Positions 10,780 to 20,899 of a DNA stretch of 64,000 nt are shown piece by piece. The stretch lies in the NCBI RefSeq assembly GCF_019097595.1, contig NC_080715.1, positions 7,082,073 to 7,146,072 on the forward strand, in the 5' to 3' direction. The stretch comes from Hemibagrus wyckioides. Taxonomy: Eukaryota > Chordata > Actinopteri > Siluriformes > Bagridae. The number at the start of each line of letters is the position of its first letter. Position 1 is the first letter of the stretch. Both the position numbers and the translations under genes were made by a program. Below the pieces are notes generated by a model. That model was not told where the DNA came from. It searched no databases and worked only from the letters and a program-made list of their open reading frames with translations.

Positions 10780-11058
10780 CTTTCAATATAATTTCACAAT
10801 CACATGTTGTCTGTCCCACTTCATTTGCTAGTGTGCATTTATATTTGCCAGCATCTCCAGGTTCAAACTTAAGAATCTCAATAGTAACTACATCATTCTT
10901 TACGTTAATGATATGCCGGCGGTCATTTCTGATTTGGGTTAAATCTTTAAAACATGAAGCCTCAAATGGAGGTGTTCCTGAGACTGTTCCCTCGAGCACA
11001 ACATCAGATCCTTTGACAACTTCTCTGGACTCAAATAACTTAATGAACGCAGGAGGTT
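10780..11058 (-). CDS. ttn: Titin E55: middle Ig, B-type with altered core (super-repeat 2)
   Basis: A 93-codon exon starting EPPAFIKLFESREVVKGSD. Two hallmark core residues differ from the other B-type domains. The B-strand Cys is Gly (LEGTVSG), and the C-strand Trp is Cys (FEASCFKD; codon at 10952-10954). The F-strand Cys is kept (DAGKYKC). Frame and splice sites are intact, so this is not a pseudoexon by sequence. The fold may use a different disulphide or be less stable. Confidence 0.92.
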
Positions 11059-11140
11059 CTGGGGTAAAAGAATACAAAATGAGCCAATACTATAGCAGAT
11101 AATTAGCTAGTGAAATACTTAAAATGACCATCTAACATAC

Positions 11141-11422
11141 CTTTGACTGTGACCAAGCAGCTGCACTTGTCACTGCCAGCATCGCTGGATGCTACACAAA
11201 TATAATCCCCACTCTCTTCAAAACTACAGTCAGATATCTGCAGTGTAGCAACTGAGTCAGTGAAGGTCATTTGATATTTATTACTTGGGCTGAATTCTAT
11301 ATTATTTTTATACCACTTAATAGCAATTTCTGGACTGCCAGTTACTTTACACTCCAAAACCACAACACTGCCTTTCACTGCTAATATAGTTGAATCAAGT
11401 TTTGTCACAAACGTTGGAGGTT
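11141..11422 (-). CDS. ttn: Titin E54: middle Ig, A-type (super-repeat 2)
   Basis: A 94-codon exon starting EPPTFVTKLDSTILAVKGS, with LECKVTG, IKWYKNNIEFSPSNKYQM and ESGDYICVASSDAGSDKC. It aligns with human EPATFVEKLEPSQLLKKGD. Confidence 0.94.
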
Positions 11423-11547
11423 CTAAAAGGAAGAGAGGAACATTACATTTATGATAATTATTTAGTAAAGTAGTAAAACAATTACTGTACATAAGAGTAG
11501 TACAAAAAACAAGAAAATAAAGAAGAAAAAGAGGATAAGAAGGGCAC

Positions 11548-11826
11548 CTTTCACAAATAAGACTGCGGTGCATGAAACCTTTCCTGCATCGTTGGCAACT
11601 TGGCAAGTATAGTTGCCAGAATGTGATGGCTTCACAGAGTGCAGTGCCAAGGTACTTGAAGAGGCATCTTTCTTGATGAAGCAAGTACCTCCAGTTAATA
11701 TCTCTTTTTCATCTTTGAACCACTTAGTAGTAAAAGTTGGTGTTCCAGTAAAAGCAGCTTTCAAAACAACATTAGACCCTGGTATAACATCTTGAGGTTC
11801 AGGTTTCAATGTGAAGATTGGTGGCT
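11548..11826 (-). CDS. ttn: Titin E53: middle Ig, F-type (super-repeat 1)
   Basis: A 93-codon exon starting EPPIFTLKPEPQDVIPGSN. The B-strand Cys is replaced by Ala (LKAAFTG), as expected for F-type (human LKSTFQG). TKWFKDEKEILTGGTCFIKK matches human IRWFKGNKELVSGGSCYITK. Confidence 0.94.
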
Positions 11827-11971
11827 CTGTTTTCATTTGGCAGGGAAAACATCACAGTTAAATCACTACATACGTAGACAGGCCCAGTGTTTGTAATGAG
11901 AATAATATACTTAATTATTTTTTTTTTAAAAATGTATAAGGAAAAGAAATTGCTAGGGAAAGGCTTCTAAC

Positions 11972-12259
11972 CTTTAACAGAAACTGTTCCACTGGTCTCA
12001 CTGTGCCCTGCAGCATTAGTTGCATGGCATGTAAAAACCCCAGCATCAGCAGTCTCTAACTGAGATATTTTCAATAAAGCAGTGCTTTCTTTTAATTCAA
12101 TTTGGTACTTTATACCAGTTGTGATCTCTTTTCCATCTTTGAACCAAGATATTGTCATGGGCTGTGAGCCTGACACCTTACATTCCATCTGGATATTTCC
12201 TCCAAGGTTGCCATCAACCTTTTTAAGACTTTTTGTGAAGGTTGGTGGTATAATTTTAT
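11972..12259 (-). CDS. ttn: Titin E52: middle Ig, E-type (super-repeat 1)
   Basis: A 96-codon exon starting DKIIPPTFTKSLKKVDG, with MECKVSG, ISWFKDGKEITTGIKYQI and DAGVFTCHATNAAG. Core residues are intact. Confidence 0.94.
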
Positions 12260-12333
12260 CTGTTCAAAAAATGACAAATTAAAAACATGCACAGTATATA
12301 ATACAAGTTAGAAGAAGATGAAAAAAAACTGAC

Positions 12334-12612
12334 CAAGAACTGTGACAGAGCAAGAGCAGTGGTCTTTTCCAACCCGATTAGAAACTTCCACTGTGTATTC
12401 ACAGCTATCTCCCCTCTCTGCTGAAAGGATTTTTAAGCTTGCTACATTGTCCTTAAAAGAGATTTTGTATTTTCGTCCTCCTGTCACTTCCTTGCCATCA
12501 CGAAGCCATTTAACTTTAAGATCCGGACTTCCTGATACAGTGCATTCCAAAGTTGCAGAGTCTCCTGCTGTTACACTGATGGATGGTGCTTTATCAACAA
12601 TTCTAGCTGGTT
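12334..12612 (-). CDS. ttn: Titin E51: middle Ig, D-type (super-repeat 1)
   Basis: A 93-codon exon starting EPARIVDKAPSISVTAGDS, with LECTVSG and VKWLRDGKEVTGG. The F-strand is RGDSCEYTVEVSNRVG: the canonical Cys position is Val, and a Cys occupies the site usually held by Gly three residues earlier. This is a variant of the D-type loss. Confidence 0.94.
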
Positions 12613-12726
12613 CTGGGATATTTAAAACAAATTAAAAAAATTAATACTTGAAATATTTAAATTATTTATTAATATATTTAAAGTTTTGGCTAATACTGCA
12701 TGTTTGTTTCTTTGTTTTTTCCTAAC

Positions 12727-13008
12727 CTTGAACTGATAACTTGGCTTCACTTTTTTGCTGGCCAGCCTCATTTTCAGCTAAGCATGTGTACTTTCCATCA
12801 TGGTTCATGGCTATTTTTGCAATTGCCAAACTGGCAATGTTGTTTTCAAAAGTCATTGTAATATTAGGATCATCATGTCTGAGTAGCTCAGAATCCTTTA
12901 GCCATGAGACAGTAATAGGGGCTGAGCCTTTAAGAGTACCCTGCAGTTTCACAGCACTGCCCAAAACTGCAGTTGTGTTTTCAATTTTCTTTACAAAAGA
13001 TGGAGGTT
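12727..13008 (-). CDS. ttn: Titin E50: middle Ig, C-type (super-repeat 1)
   Basis: A 94-codon exon starting EPPSFVKKIENTTAVLGSA. The B-strand Cys is replaced by Gly (LQGTLKG), as in the human type (LQAAVRG). VSWLKDSELLRHDD and HDGKYTCLAENEAG follow. Confidence 0.94.
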
Positions 13009-13132
13009 CTGCATGAAAGAAGAAACATTTGAACTTAATCCGATACACAGAATTTGCTTAAGCTAGAAAAAGATGACTTACAATAAATACTGTACATAAT
13101 ATAAACACAATTATAATAGATTATTTACAAAC

Positions 13133-13411
13133 CTTTCAGTTTGGCTATTGATTTAGAAGTTATTTTACCAACTTCATTTGAAACAACACATTGGTAGTCC
13201 CCAACATCTGCACTGTCAAATGCCTGTATTTCCAAATATGAAAGGGTGTCCTTTGATACAATTTTGTGCCTTTTATCAGTGATCACTGGTTTCCTGTCCT
13301 TTAACCAAGAGACATCAAATGGAGCAGTGCCAGTAATTTCACACTGGAGTTTTGCTGTATTCCCCTTTACCACTTCCACCATTTCTAACTCCTTTTTGAA
13401 AGCAGGGGGTT
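13133..13411 (-). CDS. ttn: Titin E49: middle Ig, B-type (super-repeat 1)
   Basis: A 93-codon exon starting EPPAFKKELEMVEVVKGNT, with LQCEITGTAPFDVSW and DVGDYQCVVSNEVGK. It matches human LQCEVSGTGPFEISW with GEYECVVANEVGK, the second domain of the first human 6-Ig unit. Confidence 0.94.
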
Positions 13412-13495
13412 CTAAGAGTAATAATATGTTATATGTTTTAGACAATGAATAATAGCTTGCATGTGGAATCAAATGCAATTCTTATTATTACAAAC

Positions 13496-13777
13496 CTTTA
13501 ACAGTCAAGTTGGTGCTACAACTTTCACAGCCAGCCTCATTCATTACTTCACATGTGTAATTTCCACTGTCTGACACAATAAGGTCAATAATCTCAAGAG
13601 TAGCTTGACCATCCTTGAAGGTGATTTTATGTCTTTCACTGGAGCTGAGTTGTTTCTCATTTAAAAACCAACTGACATGGAGCTCAGGAGATCCTTTAAC
13701 AGTGCACTGTAAGCGCGCAGAAATGCCTTGTTTCCAAAGGATCTTCGGCTCCAGTTTCTTAACAAATACTGGAGGTT
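13496..13777 (-). CDS. ttn: Titin E48: middle Ig, A-type (super-repeat 1)
   Basis: A 94-codon exon starting EPPVFVKKLEPKILWKQG, with LQCTVKGSPELHVSW, SSSERHKI and DSGNYTCEVMNEAGCESC. It is the first domain of the 6-Ig periodic array. Confidence 0.94.
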
Positions 13778-13956
13778 CTGAGAAAATTCAGTTGAGATAA
13801 AATCAGCTCTACGCTGCAAGAGAGCTCACAGAGTTCAAGAAATCACATGCAGAAGAAGATAAAAAAAGAAGTGGAGGGGAGAAACATTTTGCATTGTTCA
13901 GACATGACAAGCACTGGTTTACCCTTCTTTATCAAATTAAACTAAAAAAATCTTAC

Positions 13957-14520
13957 CTTTCACCATAACCACAGAAGAGCAGCTGCTGCTTCCAGCATCA
14001 TTTGAAGCAGTACAGACATAAGTGCCTGTATCTTTTATCTTGGCTTTTGGGATATCAAGGCTGACGACTTTCTCATCAAAAGATATTTTGCTATCCATAG
14101 TGTTATGGAGTTTCTTGCCATCCCTTGTCCAAGTGATAGTCACACCTGTATCTTCATCTACCTGGCACTCAAGTCGCAATGGGTTGCCCACAGCTACAGA
14201 AGTTGATTCAAAGGTCTTCACAAAAGTGGGTTTGTCTATAACTCTCATTTCAGTGCAGCATGTAGCCATGCCAACACTGTTTGAAGCTTTGCAAAGGTAA
14301 GTTCCCTGATCACTTTGCTCAAGTTTCATAATCTCAAGACAATGCTTGTTCTTCTCAAAGGACACTTTATGGTTCTCATCGGGCAAAATAGCAATGTTGT
14401 CCTTGTACCATACAACATTCATTGGTGCAGAACCAGTGATAACACACTGAAATTTAGCCTGTTTACCCACAAATAATGTCATCGGTTCAGGCTTTGACAC
14501 AAATTCTGGTGGGAAAACCT
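13957..14520 (-). CDS. ttn: Titin E47: two Ig domains in one exon
   Basis: A 188-codon exon, the only double-Ig exon of the middle region. Domain 1 starts EVFPPEFVSKPEPMTL and ends CTEMRVI. Domain 2 starts immediately at DKPTFVKTFESTSVAVG and carries the acidic loop CQVDEDTGVTITW. The human exon has the same fusion (IIIDKPHFIKELEP, CQVDEDRKVTVTW), so the intron loss or absence is ancestral to bony vertebrates. Confidence 0.94.
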
Positions 14521-14661
14521 CTATAAAAACAAATTTGAGTAAAAAAAAAAAAAGAAAGAAAAATATTTGAGTTGTATGAATTTAAGCATGATATTCAACA
14601 GAGATTTCATAATTTCAATTATATCCATGCCAAAGAACACAGAAAGATAATGGTCTCTTAC

Positions 14662-14940
14662 CTGCCACAGTCAGGTTAGCGGAGCAACTATCGCTACCAT
14701 GTTGGTTTAAAGCTTTGCACATGTACTCTCCACTATCAGCTTTTGTTGGACTCAGAAGCTCCAGAGATGATGTGGTAGAGTAGCTTATGATCCTGTACTT
14801 GTCACTCTGTCTGATCTCATAGCCAGACTTGAACCATGTGAAGGTAACATTTGGAGCATCTTCAATCTCACATTCAAATTTGGCTGGGCTGCCAACACTA
14901 GTCTCCAGAGTATGAATTTTATGCCTGAAAACAGGTGGCA
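14662..14940 (-). CDS. ttn: Titin E46: first Ig after N2B
   Basis: A 93-codon exon starting VPPVFRHKIHTLETSVG, with FECEIEDAPNVTFTWFKSGYEI and DSGEYMCKALNQHGSDSC. It aligns with human APVIKRKIEPLEVALG, FTCEIQSAPNVRFQWFKAGREI. It is constitutive in the human N2BA order. Confidence 0.93.
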
Positions 14941-15696
14941 CTGAATTGTGCACAGGAAGGAAACAAAAGACAATTAGTGGAATTAATACAAATAACAATA
15001 AATTATGAAATGAACATGTAAACACAAGCTTTGTATTTGAAATGAACTGAGTTCTGAGCAGATTTTTTTATCCCATCTCCTTATCAAATGAGTCATCGAA
15101 TTCCAAAATGTATGCAAACAGAACTTAATTCACTTCAAAGATTTTAAATTAAAAAAGAAAAAATACATGAATGATGAGATGCAAAAAAAGAAAGAAATCC
15201 AGGAGTGACTGTGGAAGGAAATTTGTGACCAGGTTATGGGAAAGAATTGATCGATGAAAAAGAAAACCAAGACTTTATGTCCTGGAGAGCATGCAAAGAG
15301 AAGTGCGCAGTGAAGAATGGACCATGAGGGAGATACTGTGCATACTTCCTGGGTTTTGCAGGTTCAAGTCCAAATAAGCCATGGGTGAGAAAGACATCAC
15401 CATGAAAAGGTGATAAGCATGGAATGATGTTGAAAGGGATCCGACTGTTAAGAAGTGATGAAGGCTACAAAGTGAAGTCATGCGCACGTTTGTGAATAAT
15501 ATGACCAGATCAGATGTGTCAAATGTGGATTTGTCAAGAGGAAATATCAAGGCAGTGTTTTCACCTTACTACAGTGCCCTGTTCTATTAGTTGAGCATAT
15601 TAATATATCTTTAAGAGTAATCTGAAGAACTCAAGATGAATGGTAAGTGTTAGTCATGGGTGATATGACATGGTAAATTAATCCCCATAATCCAAC
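14941..15696. other. Intron between N2B exon and E46
   Basis: A 756-base intron. The stretch 15240-15560 is less AT-rich and has a minus-strand open frame of about 90 codons without titin similarity. I assign no function. I recognise no repeat family. Confidence 0.5.
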
Positions 15697-18600
15697 CTCT
15701 TGAGACTACTGTGAGCCTTGAAGATGTCCTTGTTGTGCCAGCTTCACTCACAGCCTCACACGTGAATTCGCCTTCATGTTTTTTCTTGATAACCTTGTCT
15801 ATTACTAGTGTATAGGTGTCCCTGTCTTTTAAACACTTGAACTCTCTGCCAGACTTAATTGGTTTTCCATTAAAAAGCCAATTGACCTTTGAAACATGTC
15901 TTATAGTTACAGAAAAGGTTGCTTTAGAATGTTCTTCAAGTGTAATGTCCTCTAAAGTAGTTTCAAAAACTGCATAATCATCCCTAACTGTTTCTTCTTG
16001 CAATTTGCTTGTTACATCACTTGCTTGGCTAATTACTGTCACTGAACTGATTTCCTGTTTTTCAATATGTACAGATTGCTTCATTTCCATTTTTGACTCT
16101 GTGGACATCTGGATCATTTCACTCCTTCCTGAGTCTTCCATAACAGTTTCTTTCTGAAAACTAACAGACTGGAAAGTGGTTGTGGATTCAGTTTTCAGAG
16201 CAGCTAATTGAGTTTTAGGTGGCAAAAAAGCTTCTGCATTTTCAGTTAATCGCACAGTCTCTACTACTGGTGAAAGCCTTTCTTTGGAGGTAGCTTTGCT
16301 AACTTGTATTCTCTGAGGCCTGTCAATGTGCATCATTCCTGGCTGTTCAGAGGTAAGTACTTGATGCTCGCGAAATACAATGGAATAAAATGCAGCCTGA
16401 AGTTCACTCTTAAGGTCAGCAGTCTGAGGATACTCTCCCTCAAAAGCAATTGTAATTTCAATGGGCGCACCTGCAGTTGTAATAAGATACGTAAATTTAA
16501 TATACTTGGGCTCCTTCTGCACTTTCACTTCTTTCACTTCAACAACTTCTAGACGCTCAACCACATCTGCTAGGATTAGTGGCTGATCTCTAGCTACAGC
16601 AGATGCAAGCATATTTTTTAACTGGTGCTTTATATCTAAGCTATGTGCTTTTGGTGCTGAGATAACAAAAGTTAGTTCCTTTGGAATAACCTGGCTTTCT
16701 CTGGACTCTGACACTAGTAGAGCACCCATCTGCTGCTGGCCAACCACAGCAGCAGTAGTTTCTGGTTTTATAATATCCTGAGATGTTTCACGTGCTATAA
16801 CATGCTTCTCTTCCATTAATATTGACTGTCTAATAGACTGTCCCTCTTGAATCTGAACAGCAAAGTCTTGTTCTGCAGCCTGAAGTGAAGCAGTACTTTC
16901 TGTAGAGATTGCCTTTTCCTCAACATGAACAAATTCTGATGATATCTTAGGCTCCATCTTAGTCAAGCATTTGTATTGCTCAAGGGCACCTAAATTTTCT
17001 GTATGTCCTTCCTCCAGCTTATGTCTGTCTGATACAGACATGGCATGTAAAACATTCCAGTGATCCTCTTTTTGGACTAATGCACGCTGTTGCTTAACAT
17101 CACTGGCAAATGGTTTTTCTTTTGGGAGTTGCACTTGTTCGGCAAACACTTGCAAAATGTTTTGAGGCTTTGGTTCTTTCCGGATTTCAGATTGAAATCC
17201 GGCCACAGAAACATCAAGAGCTCTGGAATAGTCTGCTGTAAGATCTCTTTTCTCCTCTGTAATAACTGCATGTTTACGGGCCTTTTCCTGTCTCAGAACT
17301 GCTATCTGCTGGTCAGGCTTCTCTTCTGAGAGTGTACCTTCTTTCGATAATGTGCTGTCTGGATGAATTGCCTGCAGATGCAAGAGGGCAGGAACCTCTT
17401 TATGAGGGACTACGGTAATTGCTGTCTCTTGAACAGATAACTGAGTTGACTCTTCATATGTAACAGTCCTCTGTTCATCTGTTGACACTGTGTGCATAAG
17501 GGTAGGAGATTTTCTAACTTCTGCTTGCTCAGGATTTGGCCTTTCACTACTAAATTGTGCCTCAGAGGGAAGAACTGTCTGATCTGTAAATGTCTGCAAA
17601 TTAAGTATCTGGTCCTTTTCAGTCTGTGACTGAACTGAAATAGCACTGTCCAAACCTGAAATTATACTTGTTTTATCAGCTTTAAGTTCATTTCTTTCCT
17701 CAGCAACAACAGCTGACCTTAATACCCTATCCTTAGCCTGAGTTGCAACTTCTTCATTTGGCCGGTGTATAGATAAATTCTCTTCTTTTGATAACATTTG
17801 CTTGGTCTCATTTACTGAAAGAACAACTGGTTTTGATGATTCTGTCTTTACTGATGACTGAATTGCTGAATCCAAAACAGAGATATCTGTTGCATGCCCT
17901 TCAGTAAGCTGTGTATTTTCTGTGGAAACTGCCGAATACAATATTTTAATACCCTCTTTAACTTGGTAACTCTTTTCCGCCTCTGTCTGTGGTATAACCT
18001 GTGACTGCTCTTTAACAATTGCAAGGGTTGTTTCTACCTGGTGACTTAACATTTGGTGCTTAGGCTCAGGAGTAGCTTTGAGCTGCTTTTCCTCTTGCCT
18101 TGATAGAGGTTCAGCTTTAACTGTTATTAGCGGAGTCACACTCTCTGTTATAGCAGACATACATTTTGAAGTCTCCTCCTTGGATATTTCAAGCTCTGTA
18201 ACTTCAGGACTTTTAATACGGTCAAAATGCTGCTCTGTAAAACCTTGGTTTTCTTGAACAGCAGAGGTCATTGCAGCCACGTGAAGCTGTTTCAGAGGTT
18301 TTGCCTGAGCTGATCGTGGCTCTGTAGGAGCTACAGTTACTCTTTCCTGCAACTTGTGAGACTGCAGAACTGCAGCTTGGTGAGTTACCTGCTCCTTGTG
18401 CATAGTTGCAGCTGAAACATCTATTTCACAAAAAGTACCTACTTGCTCACTGGCTATAATGTGCTTATCTTCAGTGCCAATGGTATAGATCATTTGGTGT
18501 CCTTCCTGCACTTGGGTTCTGGTTTGAATAGGAAGACTCACACTATACAATCGAGATTCAGTTGCTTCTTCAGTTGAGGACTCTTTATAAGCCTTTTGTC

Positions 18601-19401
18601 CCTGAGCTAGCTGCTGTTGATGAGATACTGAGAAACTTTTGCGGAACACAACCAATTCAGCACTACACGTTGCCTCACCAAAGCAATTAGAAGCCTTGCA
18701 TGTGTATAGACCACTATCCTTCTGTTGTGCATCAATCATTATAAGAAAACCAGTGCCATCAGGGTCTGTGACTACACAACAGTTTGGGCTAGGCTTAATT
18801 TGATTACTGCCTTTAAACCACTGAACCTCTGGATGAGGAGTCCCTGTCACTTTGTACTGAAATTTAGCCTCACATCCTTCAGCACACTGCACTGGTTGGA
18901 TTTGCATGGTAAAACGTGGTGGCTCACCAGGGATTTTAAACATTTGCTCAACCCACTTCTCTGCTGGAGATAAATCACTAAGTTCTACTTTCAATGTTGT
19001 TGTGCAAGTAGTTTGGCCAAATCTGTTACTGGCAATGCAAGAATACTCTCCCTCATATTCTTTTTTAACCTCACTGATAATTAGACTGTATTCATTTCTT
19101 TCCTCCACAAACCTGTAAACAGATGAAGAAATAATGGATTTTCCATTATGAAACCACTGAACTTTAGGTTTTGGAAAGCCAGATACAGTGACAGTAAACC
19201 TAGCTGAACTGCCAACTGTAACTACAGATGGTGTTAACTTGGTTACAAAATTAGGTCTTTTCTTTTTCAAAGAACTGGAATAATGTTTTTGTTCTGGCAT
19301 GAGTTCAAGTGTTTTAGCTGTTTCAGGTAATTGTAGAGAAGTGCTGAAGGTTTCTTCTTCTTCTTCTTCTTCCTCAGTCTTCCAAGTCAAACTAGAATAC
19401 T
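15697..19401 (-). CDS. ttn: Titin E45: N2B exon (three Ig domains plus unique spring sequence)
   Basis: A 1235-codon phase 1-1 exon in the N2B position. In mammals N2B is the cardiac extensible element, a phosphorylation target that binds FHL proteins and alphaB-crystallin. Order: acidic start (EYSSLTWKTE, then a Glu run); Ig at about residues 50-140 (FVTKLTPSVVTVG, FPKPKVQWFHNG); Ig at 160-255 (EPPRFTMQIQPVQCAEG); unique region about 255-1140; closing Ig (NWLFNGKPIKSGREFKCLKD). The unique region holds a well-conserved block (EPKYIKFTYLITTAG, FEGEYPQTADLKSEL) matching human N2B, and is longer than the recalled human 572 residues. Most of it is tandem ~74-residue repeats. The donor is a weaker GTTGGA. 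Confidence 0.93.
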
Positions 19402-20752
19402 CTGTATAAAAATAACGGAGGTAAAGATTCACCAAAATATCCAGACATTAAAAATTCAAGTATTTCAATGCAAAGAATGGAAATCCCCATTATAGGTGAA
19501 AAAAAAATGGCACACTTTTTTTTTGCTTTGTCATAATTTTATTTTCATCTAACCCAATGTAAACACACACACACCTACCGTACAAACACACAGGTCAATC
19601 ACCAGAGCAATAACTTGCAATTTTATTAATTTACACTTCAATTTGCATTCTTCTTGAAGTCTAGTGAGTAATGTACATTTGCACCCAAGTGTTTTATGTG
19701 TAGTTTCCAACTGACACTACACCTAGCAACTTTTTTTGTTATTTACAACTACTTTAATATGACTGTAACATTTATAAAAGGTCAACCTATACAACACAAA
19801 TAAATATACATTCAATATGTTTTTGCATGATAAATTAACACTTTAAAATCTAAATTAGCCTTGCATATTTTTGTAGGATATAGAGTAATAAATATTAAAT
19901 GTGTTTATATATTATTGACATATTTAAATCTTATTTTTTTTGTTTAACATTTAACCATTCTGAAAGATCAACCCACAAATGCATTCATAATAAAGAAAAA
20001 TGGAAAAAGCGTTAATATGCAGTCATGCTATCTTTTATAACCTAGAATTAGGACATTTACTTACTAAATGAAAAAATTAAATTTTATGCAATTTTAGCTG
20101 TATACATACAATGCAATGTAATAATTTACCTCTTGAAATAAAGCTGGATTCAATATAAGGACAAATACGTTATCTACCTCTCTTATACAAGACACATTTG
20201 CACTATTCTTAAGGATTGGAAATAACTTGGATTTGGAAATAACTGTTTGCACCTACAGCTAAAATAAATAAACTGCATTTAATTAATGCAGTTTGCAATA
20301 AAAAAAATGCAATAAAACGCTGCTATAGTTATATTTATGTTTATTCTATTTGCACTACCTCAACCGCTGCTGTGTATTCTTGCACAATATTTTTGCACAA
20401 TACTTTTTTTTTTTACATTTCACTTTATCTATTTTATTTCACTTACATTCCAGTACACGTTCTTTTATTTCTTTTCAGCGCTAAGTGTCCTGTGTTCTTT
20501 TGTGTTGTCTTTATTGTATTTATTGTCTTTTTTGCACTGTCTTGTCTATGCTCTGTTTGCATCTAGCTGCACACTGTGCACTTTACGTGGCTAAGACAAA
20601 CTTCTGTCCTAGCTCTGTGGTGTTGTTTGTTGTTTAGTATTGAACTTGTTGTTGTATGTTTATGTAGCACCAGGTCCTGGAGAAACGTTGTTTCATTTCA
20701 CTATGTACTGCGCCAGCTATATGTGGTTGAAATGACAATAAAAAAAAGCTTC
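19402..20752. other. Intron between novex-3-like exon and N2B
   Basis: AT-rich sequence without an additional exon I can support. It contains short CA runs near 19565, a dispersed repeat at 20330-20748, and the distal 3'UTR of the novex-3-like transcript just beyond. Confidence 0.6.
20330..20748 (+). mobile_element. Retroposon 3'-tail-like repeat
   Basis: T-rich text ends with TGGTTGAAATGACAATAAA and an A-run. Its last ~70 bases (CCTGGAGAAACGTTGTTTCA, CACTATGTACTG) look like the 3' tail of a non-LTR element common in teleost genomes. No coding domain remains and the family is not certain. Confidence 0.55.
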
Positions 20753-20899
20753 TTTAATTAAGTAACAATGTCTGCAGTTACCAAATAAGCTTAAATGCAT
20801 ACTGTGAAAAATAAGCTATTCAATTGTTATGTACATTTACTTCAAACACTGGCAGCTGTTTCTATTTTTTAAAAATATATATATAAAGAAGCAAGTAGC
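20753..20899 (-). other. Candidate 3'UTR of the novex-3-like transcript
   Basis: Follows the stop codon of E44. The first poly(A)-signal-like hexamer on the minus strand is ATTAAA at 20753-20758, about 145 bases past the stop, with a T-rich stretch beyond. The true cleavage site cannot be fixed from sequence, and the adjacent dispersed repeat complicates it. Confidence 0.4.

Noticed and set aside
10780..11058. Calling E55 a pseudoexon because of its altered core
   Set aside because: Frame, both splice sites, exon length and the rest of the Ig signature are intact.
15355..15372. GGTTCAAGTCC resembling a tRNA B box
   Set aside because: No A box at the right distance, no cloverleaf and no SINE body; a chance match.
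15275..15550. Minus-strand 91-codon open frame in the intron after N2B
   Set aside because: No Ig or titin similarity and no phase-compatible splice pair; could be decayed mobile DNA.
20337..20761. Plus-strand open frames of 60-85 codons
   Set aside because: They lie in the T-rich retroposon-tail-like repeat; no start context, domain or conservation.
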